A stretch of 64,000 nt of DNA from Atherinomorus stipes. Taxonomy: Eukaryota > Chordata > Actinopteri > Atheriniformes > Atherinidae. Location of the stretch: the NCBI GenBank assembly GCA_023101725.1, contig JALJCO010007119.1, positions 310,001 through 374,000 of the forward strand, given 5' to 3'. Position 1 is the stretch's first letter. Each line of letters starts with the position of its first letter. Shown one piece after another: positions 27,001 through 39,096 of this stretch. Made by a program: the position numbers and the translations under genes. Below the pieces are notes generated by a model that was not told where the DNA came from, searched no databases, and saw only the letters and a list, made by a program, of their open reading frames with translations.

Positions 27001-29274
27001 AAACCTGTCAAAGAACCGTAATAATTGAAATATGAATTTAATGTTTAACATCATTTCTCTGTCCAAGGCCCATCTGTGCCCAAATAGTTGAATCAATCTG
27101 ATTATAAGCACGATATTAACATTTTTTAAATACAACTTTTTTTAAAAAAAAAACTCCTGTTTGTAGAAGAAATATTAATTTTCTGCTTCTTTTTGAGGCC
27201 AATTTGGCGTTGCTGTAAACCGAACTTTGACATAGTTTGGCGCGAAACCCTTCAGTACGTTTTGCTTAATCAAGAAGAAGCTTAATTACCAAATGACTGA
27301 CATTTCAAGGAGATCTTGGTTTGCCTTCTGGACCTGATGCAACATGTGTATCTGTGCCTCTAGTATTATTGGCTCAATGGTCACTTTTGTTTTTTCACAA
27401 ACATTTCTACATCTCTCAAACCTTTTCATTCTCACCAATTTATGTCTTTCTGTCTCTTTTCTTTTCATGTGTCTCAATAAGTACAGTCAGTAGATGTTGC
27501 TATTGTGAGTGGGTCTGTGTTTTTTTCTTCCTTTTGTTCATCTGGTTGCCATTCTTTGTTGTTTTGAGTTCAATTCTGCCCCACAGCCAGTTTCTGTTTT
27601 GTGATGAATAGCTGCTGTTGCCTGTTTGTGCTGCATGCTTGACTGACTGCCCAGGGTTTTAATACAACCTAAAGTAAATGTTGTAAAAACAGATAATTAA
27701 ATCAATAAAATGTGTTTTTATTCAAATTACAGATCATTTAAGCAAGAGATTTCCTATCAAGCAAGCTAACTACAAGAAATGTGCACAAATGAGATGTTTA
27801 AAAATGGTAAAACGACTACAATTTCCTATTATTCTCAAACTTCTTCCCCACTGAATCAGTTACAAGCCTACAGCAGGAGTTTCTGTGTATATAAGGTGGT
27901 AAGTATTTACAGCCATATGACTCAGAGCAGGATAAATCCTCAAGTATTTACCTGAAGCGTTTGCTGCCTACGACCACTTTAATGACTTCATAGAAGCTGG
28001 GACTCTTTTTTTTTCTGAGCGTCTCCTAAAATAACAAGAGTAAGTAGAGGCCCGTGAACTCTTTGGTATAAAAATAACGCCAACATCGCAGAGGGAGATA
28101 AGGAGGGCCTTAGCTGGGCTTGTTTTGTTCAGAACAACACTGTCATCTCTAGCTTTTTGTCTTAAACACAACTTCTGACAAGGTTTCTGTTTCAAGTAAG
28201 CTGCCCTGTCAACTCTTGCTATTTTAAGATGTGCTTAACTTGAACGGGCAAAATACCAAGAAGATCTTTGCTTTGCCAACTTTTGAGTAACTGTTTGAGA
28301 TGGAATTTATTACGGTCCATAAAAGTGACCGTGCTGATCAAATATCAACTGTGACTCAGGACACGGTGTCTTGATGGTGTAATCTGCGTGATAAAAATCA
28401 CCGCTGCCTTCTGTGTGAGCTCCATGGCGATAGGTATTCCACTGACAGCATAAACAAACCAGAACAGGCCAACACTGACATGTTACCACAAGAGATCCTG
28501 TATTCATGAGCGGACTACCTTGGAGAGTTTCTCACTTCTTAAATTATGTGCTATGCAAATTTTCCCAACAACAATATATTGCTAAAGCAAAAGGGAACGA
28601 CAGTGAGGCATGACCGGTCACCCTTGTATTACTGCTCAATCCCAAACTCATTGATTTTCCTGACTTACTAACCCTGTGGCCACATTCAAACACCTCCCTA
28701 TGTTAAACCTTTCCAGTGACCTCCTGTAAACTTCCCGCCTTTAGCCAACTACTTAGTTCACATTCAGCTGTTGATGCGAGAGCTGCTAGCCTCTCAGATA
28801 TTGACATACCCGAAGCGGATGATCTGTTGAGCGTACATACTGCATATGACCCTATGACTGTCCAGCCAACTCTCCTGCTGGAGAACACCTCCAACTCCAT
28901 GGATAATCGATGTTCAAGGAACACCCACACCTCCCCTCAAAAGACATGTGTTTGCAGCCAAGCATTAGCTTATTCTCATCATGAAGATGTCAGCGTGAGG
29001 TCGGTTTTTCACGGCTTGGGAGTTATCATTCTCTCTGAGACCACAAGCAACCTGGATGTTCAAAGATCAATAACAGCACCAGCGGCATCGGCCCTGAGAT
29101 CACATAATGGGAACATTTAAGAGCACAAGGTGACAAAATCAGGTGGCAAGGTTAGTGACTGATTTAAGGGAAGCGGATATCCAGAAGGAAAGCAGGCTTT
29201 TTTTCTGTTCTACTCTGAATCAGGGGGAGAAGAGCTGGTAAGAGAGGAAAAGTACCGAGCGGAGAGTTACTTAC
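27001..29274. other. intronic, nothing specific
   Basis: AT-rich unique sequence leading to exon 4 (its downstream side). No gene or repeat family recognised. Confidence 0.65.
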
Positions 29275-29376
29275 AACGATGTGTGCCGGTGAAGGGGACC
29301 TGGCATCTTTAAGTGCTTGTCTACTTTGAAGACCTCCTGGTTGAACATCTAGCAGGGGCCATTTCATCTGTAGGTA
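29275..29376 (-). CDS. tcf7l2: tcf7l2 exon 4 (102 bp)
   Basis: Fourth coding exon recognised, 29.2 kb downstream of exon 3. The acceptor is ctgccattcag|tac and the donor gtt|gtaagt (29269-29274). It encodes 34 residues, YLQMKWPLLDVQPGGLQSRQ then ALKDARSPSPAHIV, phase 0 on both sides, giving residues 128-161 of the protein. TCF7L2 proteins go directly from SPTART to YLQMKW in the common isoform, so the joint is as expected. Human has A140 and S142 where P and G stand here (from memory). In human this exon sits between the two large introns of the diabetes-associated block. The next expected exon (SNKVPVVQHPHHVHPLTPL...) was not found at lower coordinates, so the gene runs off the left edge. 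Confidence 0.96.
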
Positions 29377-32300
29377 CTGAATGGCAGAAAGGAAACAGAA
29401 TGGAAAGAAAGAAAACAAAACATGTTAACAATGCAGAAAGCAAAAACCAAAAGGAACAAATCAAAAATAAGACAAAAAAAGGGGGGGGGAGACGACATTT
29501 CTTGACATGTGCATGGGTGTGAAAAATCAAAATCATGGAGACACAAAGGAAAATCTTAAGGCAGATGGTAAAAGGGATGAGAATGACCTCAAACATGCAG
29601 TGAAAGTCCAGCACACAGTGGCTGATAGAACACCTTTTCAGAAATATAAAGCATCAAATCTTTGCTTTTTCTTCAGTAACAGCGGGGACTCCAAACATCC
29701 CTGAGTCAGGGTAAGTTAGAGCTAGTTTGGTACACAGTTCATGGCTTTACGATGACCTAATGTCATCAATGTGACTTTTGTCAGACTTTTTTATTGGAAC
29801 CCATAAAAAAGGTAAAGCGTGCTGTCTCACCACGCTCCTGTGAGGCTTAATCTCCTGACTACTCCCATAAATGATTGACTTGGCCTCTATCAGAAGCCAG
29901 CCTGTCTGTCGTTCCCCCACCCTCTTTCTCTTACACACCCACACAAATGCAGAAAAACAGATAAGCAGCAACAAGGGTCATGAGAAACATCTGTCTGTGT
30001 AATAAACTGGGTGGAGTTAATTTGATGACATCCACACTGTTGACCTAAATAGGACTGTACCTGCACCCAAGATGACTAGGAAACTTTCTTTATGTGCATG
30101 TTTTCAGTCATCATGAGCATGCACAAACTTATTTGCATTCAAAAATATCTTGACTTGACAAATTGCACCGATATCTCAGCCATCCAAACTCTGATCATCA
30201 GCTTTCCGGACACCTTGTTTAGGGTAAGGAGGCTGCAATAGCTGTGAGGTGGAGATAGAAAAGTCTGCCCCTTTATCAAATCTAAATAAAAAAAAAAAAA
30301 AAACTAAATATTAGCCTCTATGCCTCTATAATGGCTTTGACTTGTAGCACAAGTATAAGAAAAAAAAAAAGGCTTTAAAGACAGCATCCATTAAAATATC
30401 TGCACACTTTCCAGATTCTATGACAAAACTTGGTTTTGTCTTCAGACACAAACTGAAGGAGCAGGAAGCAACTGCTGGTGCCGGATAATTAATGCAAAAG
30501 GAGGGTAGCAGGCTTACGTTGTAACCTCGGTGCCACTGACGCTCATTAAAAATTGTCGAGATGCTTTATTACCGCTAAAGAGCTTTGACAAGTGAATCTG
30601 AACTCGGAGCTGCATCTATAATGCCATTTGGACACAAACCTTTGACATGATCAAAAAAAAAACTGTGAAGGGGCTTTCTTCTCTTCACACCATCTTAAAT
30701 AACATTTTATGAGTGACTGAGATCTTCGCAATAATGACCTTTGCATAATAACCTCACCTTAATTATTGAACCCAGGATCACATGTTGGCCACTTTGAGAC
30801 AAAAAGTTTGCCGTTTAATAAATCATCATCCATTCCCCGTGCAATCTAGTGCAGAGGGAACTAGGCTTAATTATCTGGTGCTTTGTGGTGACACAAGTAT
30901 ATTGGATTCAATTTCTCTGTGTTGCCATCTTGCAGAGGTGACCACTCGTTTGTATGCATGCCTGACAGTATCTTTGTATGTGTGTGTGTCTCAGTGCGGG
31001 TCGGGGAGCGAGTGTGTCGCGACCCTTCCTGAGACTGTGTCTAAATCAGTGGTAATTAGTGAAGAGTTCACTGTGGGGTGCCTGCCAGTGGTAGATGCTG
31101 GAGGGAGTTATTGACTCCATGTCCTCAGTTACAGCCCATGCAAAAAAAAAAAAACTGCCTGCTGCCTCATACTCCTTCACCACAAACACTCATTTATGAC
31201 CCAAAGACGACTTTTACAGCTTAAAAAAATGGGTTTGTTTATGCTTGTTTGTATGTCCTCAGAGTGGAAAAAGGAAAGGTTGTAAAAACCCCAGAGCTGA
31301 GGTCCTGTGGGGTTTTATGGGCCCCCCTTACCCACACAAAATTAATTGCCATGAGTAGTAGAGGAGGGTGGTGTTACACCAGTAAAAGAGGCGGAGAGTG
31401 ACAGGGCTGCTGTCATCTATGAGGTAATTCAAGACCAGCGTCCATTGCTGCCAGAGGGGCTCGAAGACAGAGCAGCGCAGGAGGAAGACGAATTGTGAAT
31501 CCAGTCATGGGAAACTTCTGCCATTGCATGTGTACACATGCGCTCACATGCAAATATTCAAACACAGCTGCAGCTGGGAGAGGGGCCGAACAAGAGGACA
31601 TTCTGAGGAGGTGGGGAAGGAGACCGAAGGTGACACCCTTGAAAGTGGCAGTGGGGTGGTGAATCACCAAACGGCTGGGGAGCAGGAGAGTGTTGGGGCA
31701 CATGCCCCGACAAGTGGCTCCACTTCAGCCCAGCTATTGCAAATGTTCTCACATATTAATCTCTCTTGCAGATTTTATAGGCATGCCGAGGAAGACTGGG
31801 CCTTGGCAAGCGCCTGGCTTTCCGCTCACCCCTCCTTCTTGGCCTCCTGCCTCCTTCTCTCTCTCTCGCTCTCTCCCCACCCACCCGTCTGCCCTGCTAA
31901 CGGACACACTGCCTGGGCTTGAGTAGGCCGTGACCTCTGACCCTGCTCTGCTAGCTCCAGGCCCCCCTCCTCGTCCCCCCCAACCACTCTGCGACCTGAA
32001 AGCTCTCCTGCTATGAGGGGGCCCCCCATGTAACTCAAGAGCCATTCCAATGTGACAAATTGCTCCAGAGTTCCAGGATAACTCTCTCTCTTCTACTCTG
32101 TCTCTCCAGCTCACTCCCCCTCCCACACACAAACACTAACCAGCCCCTCCTGACAGACCCTCGCCCAATAAGAGCCGCCCAGTGGCTGCGATGTGGCTTT
32201 AGATTGTGTAGCTTCTCCCCTCGTTCAGCCTTCCCACCCAAAGTTGTTCTCTTCCCCTGCTCTGCACCCCTCCTCGCCTGGCCGGCACCACAATGGGAAC

Positions 32301-35300
32301 TGAATGACTCAATTGTCTCTGATGAAGTGAAAGACAACAGAGTCCTCTAAATCCTTGCAGAGGGATGAACTAACCCTCCCTGTCCCGATTTTTTCTGTCA
32401 TCTATTGCTCTCCCAAGTGCCTGAAGAGGATTGGTAATTTGGGGGCAAAGGTTGTTTTCAGGGGTACAAACAATAACGCATTTATTAATTATTTTCTCCA
32501 ATGGTATCTCCAGCATTCAGTAGAGAAAAGTTACCATCCTTACCTGGAAGAGGGCAAAACCACATGCAAAATGTGCAAACGCATCTCCCCATTTCAGCTC
32601 TATTTTGAACCTCTACTGTATAACTGAGCAGGTGCTCTCCCCACGCATGCCGAACCGCTCACCCATGTGCGACCGATTGCTGTTGTACCACAGTTTGGCA
32701 TGCTATAAGCAACAGAGTGTTAACCCAGATCCACGCCGACTGTCATCGCAGTGAAAACAAGCTGGGGCCCGGGTCCCAGTGTCATCGCTGAGGGGAACTA
32801 GATAAAAGGGCAAATAGAGGGGCATCATCGTCATCACGCATCTGTAAACTCAGAATGATGGCACAAAGGCAACAGGACCTAAAATTTTCCTCTGCTAGAC
32901 TGTGATTCCTCCAAAAGATGAGCCCTTTGTCTTTTCTTAAAAAAAAAAAAAAAGCCATATATTGACAATGAAGATGGCACAATAAAGGCCACATTTTTTT
33001 TAAATGCTTCTTTTTTTTTAAGTGAATGACTGATACGCATAGTGGAGGATTGTTTTGTCTGTCTCTTGTCAACAACCAGCTTCTTTTCCATCAAGCCCTC
33101 ATCTGATGTGTTTATCATTTGCTGCCTGGCAGCCGCAGCAGCCACCACCACACGGCTTGTTCGTTATGTTTTGGATTAAGAGCAGAGGGCTTGAGACCAA
33201 TCAAACAAACTGAGCTCCTTATGTGCCAATGTGGCTCCCGAACACTGGTCTCCTTTCCAGCAGGCGATCACGAGACAAATGATGAGGACCACTGGGGCTT
33301 CATCAAGCATTTCAGACATGTGAGCAATGTGAGAATGGAGGGGTAGACAGACAGAGAGACAGACAGATAGCAGCTTTGGTTTAGTGTCAGCATATGGATG
33401 CTGGGTGTTGCTCCAGAGAGTCCAGTGGATCTTCAGGCCATCTGTGGCTGCCTCATACCCCAGAAATGACACAGCTATGCGCAGGCATGTTTACAGATAA
33501 CACATGCACAACCAGAGTTACCCCCTTTGTCTCCACCTTAGCATAATTTACATCATTTTTCACTGATTCACACCTGAAAAACAATGATCACCCATATTTG
33601 AACATCCCCATGGGCCGGCTGGGTCGGCAGCTCCCGAGGGAGAGTCCTCAGAGATGGGATTGACAGCTTGCAGATTACACCAATCAAACTGCTACAATAA
33701 AGAGCTTTATTTAAGTCTGGAAATGATCAAGGCTAGTAAGAGGAGCCCATTCAAAGCCCTGCAAGTTAACTGCACGGAGCTTAAAAGATTAGTCCATCCA
33801 GTTTGACTACAATTTTATCCCTTTAAAAATGAGAGCTGAGCATATTGTCTCGATCTGTTGCGGATAAGGCTGGCGGTCTTTGTCGTCACGCACAGGTGGA
33901 AGAGAAGAAGCAACAGTGTGCTTATGCAAACACGAAATTTATTGAGGAGGAAAAAGTAATTTTCTGCAACTCTGGGATGGAGATGCTTAACACAGATGCT
34001 TTGAAATCCTCGGTTTAAAAAAAGGAAAGGAAAGGAAAGAAGAGAAGAGAAAGATCATTAGCCCACTCAGCTTTGGGATACACTGTTGTGTCTGTTTCTG
34101 CATACAGCTCATGTATTTGCTGGAGTAGGTGTTGTATAAAAAGAATGAAAACAGTGCAAGAATTCCTTGATAAAACTGAGAAAGTTAGCCAACACCAGAG
34201 GGCCCATCACGGCTACTTTGGTCCTACTAATGCACATTTTATGAGTAAATATTAAAAGAAAAAAGAGCACCCCACCTGCTCTGATAGCCAGAGGCATTTT
34301 GCAACCAGGAAAATAAAAGTGAAATGTGGGAAGGCCTGGGGTTTGTGTGCCCTGGGGCGGGAAAGGGTCCGCTGGGCCTGTATTTACTCTAAAGCCAGAA
34401 CCGCTTGGGGGTTCCACTGGCCCCAACAGCACTGAGGCCGCCGACCTGATCCAAAACCTCCCCTCCTCACCTCCTACCCCTTTGCCAACAATCTCCATCT
34501 CAACCTCAGACTCCCCTTTTCTCTCTTTCTTGCAGGAAAACTCAACCTGACACTTTCATATAAGCCTTTTTTCCACCGGGGGAATGTGCACGTGACCTCT
34601 CCTTCCTCTCCACCAGACTCAGACTTTGCTCACCCCTTAAAATGAGGCAGTAGACATAGACTTGTGCAACTACTATTGTTCAAAATATCTCAAAAGGTAC
34701 TACAGTCTCTGACAAAACGGGGAGCAGTGCTTCGTTTTTAACTGACATCTTTTGTCATTTTTCTCAGGAGGTACTTGCATAAGCACTTAACTTTTATCGA
34801 GCCCGTTTTGGAAGTTTGTTTCACTCTCTTAAACACTGGTTCATGTGATAAGCAAGGCTCCACTTTGACACTATTTACTTAGGAGGTGTGGGCAAATGTG
34901 CTGCTCAAACACCAGCTGATTGTCCGAAAAGTTTCAAAGGATTGCACAACAAGCAGATGAAAATATTTTCCATGACCAATGTTGTAGTGAAAGTGTAGTT
35001 TACTTCCTTTATTCATAATGATTAGAATGTGGAAGAATGCAGGCAAGATTACACACCTGGATGTACCTATAAAGCTCTCAAAAGCAAGTGTGAGGTTGAC
35101 ACGACTGCATTCCAAAATAGTCGCAGAAAGTAAACAGCGTTCCATATCTGACTTTTGCACCCGCTCCCCCTTTACCACTGTCCTGTGTCATTAAGAGTTT
35201 CTCTTGGCTGCTCTATAAATAGTGGCGGGGAGGGTGAAGGCCAGCAGGAGATGGCTGGTCTTCCATCAGCCCCGTTAATGAACAAGCAGTCTGGCACCTT

Positions 35301-35694
35301 AAGCATCAGGAGCTGCACCAGAATGTTGCTTCTTTAAGACCTTTCCTGCTTCACAGAGCTGCAATCGACTCCCTTCCACCTGACTGACTCTTTGCATTTC
35401 TCTTCTTTTACTTCACGCAAACACAAATATAACTTGGGCTCTGTGGTGCTTTTATTGGCCTCCATAATCACTGGGGGTGACAAACTGAGTGAGGAACATG
35501 TTACGCAAAGAGCTCTGATTACCACAGTGGTGTCAAAAACAGCTTAATTGAGTTGTCTTAGAGCTGGGATGTAATCATATCTACATTTACTGATAAAAAA
35601 GCCCAGACTGAACCCAATTACAGTTTTTTTGTGGAATTTCACCTCCTTTAAAGTTTAAAATACACTATGGGCTTTGTAACTCAATTAAAATATC

Positions 35695-35720
35695 ATTTTT
35701 CTACTTATAAGTAGAAAAAT
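35695..35720. repeat. perfect 26-bp palindrome
   Basis: ATTTTTCTACTTA (35695-35707) is followed at once by its exact reverse complement (35708-35720), with no spacer. The match stops at both sides (C at 35694, T at 35721). It could form a cruciform or reflect a small inverted duplication. Confidence 0.9.
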
Positions 35721-37305
35721 TAGCCAGTTGGGTATAAACTCAGTTATTTTTAGTCTTAGGATGCAGCTTTAAGTACACTCATTTTAACTCTAAAACCAAT
35801 GTGGAAGTGAATAGAAGTGTCTACAGCCTGCTGTGTACCTGAACTCCTTATATATGGCCATGCTAGACTGGTTGCAACCCATGCTCTCACTCCATGCTTA
35901 CCTTTGTTTGCAGGGTGCAAGCTGAGGGGTGTGGAGGGGAGAGTTAAAAAAGCTGAACAGCAGCTGAGCTCTGCTGAGAGAAAAGTAAGCTGATTGCAGC
36001 GCCCACGTTCAGCAGGAGAGTGCTGTATTTGGTATCGTGCTAGAGGAGAGCTGAACGCTGCCCTTGATGTTGGGTGTCTGGTTTTTTGTTCTGCGAGAGT
36101 TCACTATGAATTAGTTAAACGGCAGACTGGATATAAGGAAACTATGAAACATGCCTCAGAGGGAGAGAAAGTGTACACTTTCAGGCTTCACAGAGACTTC
36201 CGGTATTCTGCAAATGCTACACGCTATCACACAATTCCACCTACACAATATCATCAATCAGAGAGAATCATGTCGACACACATGCACACAAAACAATAGG
36301 CAATTAATTTGCACAAAAGAATCACATGAAATCAACAAACAGTCGGTTTGGTGCCTCTTTCACATGTGCACACACCTTGAAGCAGTTCAGCCTCCATATT
36401 CATGAGGCCGACTCCCTCAGCATACCCATAGTTGAAGATTTGAAGGGCTTCGACTAAAACCATAAAAATGGTTTCAGGTTATTGATTTGTAACCCAACCA
36501 ACTTGGGTAATTTTAATTTGTCAGCTTTAAGCTATCTAGTTTCATCCCATTAGCGTTAAACTAATTCTGCTGTTGTTTAAACATGGTATTTACAATGTTT
36601 GTACACATATGACAGACAAGTAAATACAAGCACACTCACACAGCAAGGTACTGCGGCTTTGCCACGGTAGCTTAATGAATAAATAAGTAATAAGGACTTT
36701 GTTATTGGAGCTCATTAAAATGGGTGATGGTTCCGAGACAATAAGACCTGAAGAGGGTCAGGTGAGGCCGTTGTGCGACTGGGGTGAGCGCCCCCTACTC
36801 CAACCCCCAATCTATGTATGACCTGACCACATGGCCCCTGCTCTCACCTCCAAATAAACTCTGTCAGTGTTGCAGCTTCAACCTTACCCTCAGCATCCCC
36901 ACCTTCCCTGCTACACATTCATCTTCATGCATACACACAAAACTGCAACCACAGACTCAAGAAGATATACACACACACCTCTCTCATGGCTAATTACCAC
37001 TTAGCTCAATCACGTGGTGATCCGGCCATAAGAGCCCCCTCAATCCTCTTCCCCCGCAACACAAACAGCAGCACACATGCCAATTATTGATGAATCTTTA
37101 ATATGGCGTTTTGCAAAGTCTCCATCTCATTTCCGTCCACTGAGCCAATGATTACACTTCCAGGAGAGGCTTTAGCATCTCACATCTTACATGAATAAAA
37201 CTGAGTGAGAATAAATTAGCTTAATGCAATATCATTGCAGGGATGAAATAAAGTGGCCTGTTCCATTTGGAGGAGATAGCTGCTAACCAACCCCCCCCAC
37301 CCCCT

Positions 37306-37306
<1 letters not shown>

Positions 37307-37337
<31 letters not shown>
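37307..37337. repeat. (CA)15 microsatellite
   Basis: Uninterrupted CA dinucleotides following a C-rich stretch. Confidence 0.95.
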
Positions 37338-37339
<2 letters not shown>

Positions 37340-38444
37340 CTGTGTTGCATCTCTGGCTAGGTCTGTATGAAAACCCCTGAACAAAAAAATCCCACACCAC
37401 GATAACATGTCAATAATGAGCTGAGGCCATCTATTGATCAGCTTAATTTTGCATCTATTAGCAAGGGAACGGCTTGCTCCGGGGGCGAGGGAAGCCGGGC
37501 GCTAACACGCACCGACAGGCTGGATGGAGATCATTACAACTGATGTTCACACACACGCTGTGATTGACATGGAGATAAGGCAGGAGAGCGCCCAGGCTCG
37601 CACGCCTCCCCGCACACTAAGCTAATGATACACCAAATGTGTGTACAGCAGTGTGTGTGTCTGCAGGAGCATGATAGAGTGAGAGCTACCATCTAGAAAG
37701 AGAGTTGGAGCAGGAGAAACAGAGAAAAAGAGGAGAAGAGAAGCAGGCCACACGCCTTTGCTAATTGGCTCAGTCAGATAGGAAAGCTCATAAAGGATAA
37801 AAAAAACATTTAGTGGAGCACCTTAGCGTTCTAGATCACCTTATCAAGTCGGTGTCATTTAAATACAGTTGACAGCCCCCTCAGAAAAACACAGCTTGGA
37901 CCTGGATTGTTTGGCTTCGTCCAACACTTCCTTAATTTAGAGTTTGTCTAAGAGACTTGACTGAAGCGATGATTATGAAAATCATTTGTTTTGCCGTGAT
38001 TGCAAGCTTTACGTGCTGCATGTCAACACAGCAACCGCAGAAGCTGAAGAAAACCTGGGAAAAGATCTCTCCTCTTCTGAAAATATACTTTGGAGAAAAA
38101 CAAGTGAAAAAGAAAAAAGGTCAGATTATGGACACTCAAAGAAAGTCTCCAAGATTCACATTTTCTCCATGTCTGGAATCAGCAATCATTATCATTATTT
38201 TTTTCTCAATTAGCTTTAAAACATGTGTCCATCTCCCTCTCCCAAAGTCGAAACTCAGTTTAGTGTAGCTTGAGGGAAGATGAAGAAATGAGGATCTGTG
38301 TTTAGAAGATCAGACGCAAGGAAACAAAACTTGTTTCTGAAGAACCTGAATAAGAGTCATCACCATCTCCTTTATTTCAAGATTGCCATGAATTTGACGA
38401 GTTTCCTCTTAACAGCAGCTGGTCTTTTGTGTCTCCATCAGCTG

Positions 38445-39088
38445 TAGAGCAGGGTGATATGGTCAAAAATATTCATACGATATAGATTCGAAAATTTGCG
38501 ATAATGATATAACTGACGATATGACTGACACTACACCACATACTTCACACTACATACGTCCAAATGAAAATTTACAATATCTTTTCACTTTAACAAGCAG
38601 CTGTTTTTTTAATGTGCATTGAAGCTACAACTTTACATCAAAAGTGCATATGTTGCAAATCCCTTGACAGTTTAAGCAAAAAGCGTTTCCAACAGAAATG
38701 GGCTGACATATCTGAGCTTAACCATGAATAGCAGTGGTGGAGAACCTTGGCCCTCGTCCTGCATTTATGCAATGTTTCCTTGTTGTAACACACCTGATTC
38801 AAAATGATGAGTCACGAAGCAGAATATGACTATCTTTATGAGCAGAGCTCTTCTCTTGGAGCTCCGAGAAGTATTGTGTCATTGGTCGGATGTTCGAGGC
38901 GGGCGGGGTGAACAGAGAAGCAGAGTTGTCATTTCTATATTTCAGCGAATGCAAAGTTAAACGGGTAGCTTTAATAAACAGCTGATCGCAGCGGTGAGAA
39001 AGTACAAAAGTACATACAGCACATTTTCTTATCGTTCCCTAATGTTACATCTGTATTACGGTGAAAGGTATGACATGGCCCAGCCCTA
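38445..39088. mobile_element. hAT-type non-autonomous DNA transposon, 644 bp
   Basis: Left end TAGAGCAGGGTGATATGG, right end ...CATGGCCCAGCCCTA, imperfect inverted copies of the TAGGGCTGGGCRATATGG family repeat. Flanking 8-mers ATCAGCTG (38437-38444) and ATTAGCTG (39089-39096) match at 7 of 8 positions, as for an hAT target duplication. The inner left end has the ATACGATATA / GATAATGATAT repeats usual for this family. No transposase frame. A second fish repeat seems nested inside (38738-38812). Confidence 0.75.
38738..38812 (+). mobile_element. possible nested fish MITE fragment
   Basis: Sequence with CCTTGGCCCTCGTCCTGCAT and TAACACACCTGATTCAAAAT resembles a widespread fish element carrying GGCCCTC..CTGCA and CAACACACCTGATTCAAATGA. 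Recognised from memory only; no ends or duplication seen. Confidence 0.4.
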
Positions 39089-39096
39089 ATTAGCTG

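Larger units (their letters stand above)
1..29274 (-). other. tcf7l2: tcf7l2 intron 4, 5' portion (continues beyond window)
   Basis: All sequence downstream (in gene direction) of exon 4 up to the window edge. No further coding exon was recognised by translation against the known TCF7L2 central region or HMG box. It is mostly AT-rich unique sequence with microsatellites, two hAT-related elements and several CpG-retaining blocks listed separately. The other open frames here are short, often lack an ATG, and cross simple repeats. Confidence 0.85.
29377..38436. other. intron 3, segment next to exon 4
   Basis: Unique sequence with A-runs (30288-30303 and others), a CT-rich part around 31850-31880, a (CA)n tract (37307-37337) and a 26-bp perfect palindrome (35695-35720). 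No gene recognised; open frames up to about 130 codons show no family resemblance. Confidence 0.6.

Noticed and set aside
1..29274. Possible tcf7l2 exon 5 or HMG-box exons
   Set aside because: Looked for translations of SNKVPVVQHPHHVHPL and the HMG-box KKPLNAFMLYMKEMRA; none seen, so these exons are placed outside the window.
37307..37337. CRISPR-like or other functional array
   Set aside because: Plain CA microsatellite; no repeat-spacer structure here or anywhere in the window.
37957..38268. 103-codon frame with hydrophobic start
   Set aside because: TTG start, low-complexity isoleucine run from ATT repeats, no homology recognised.
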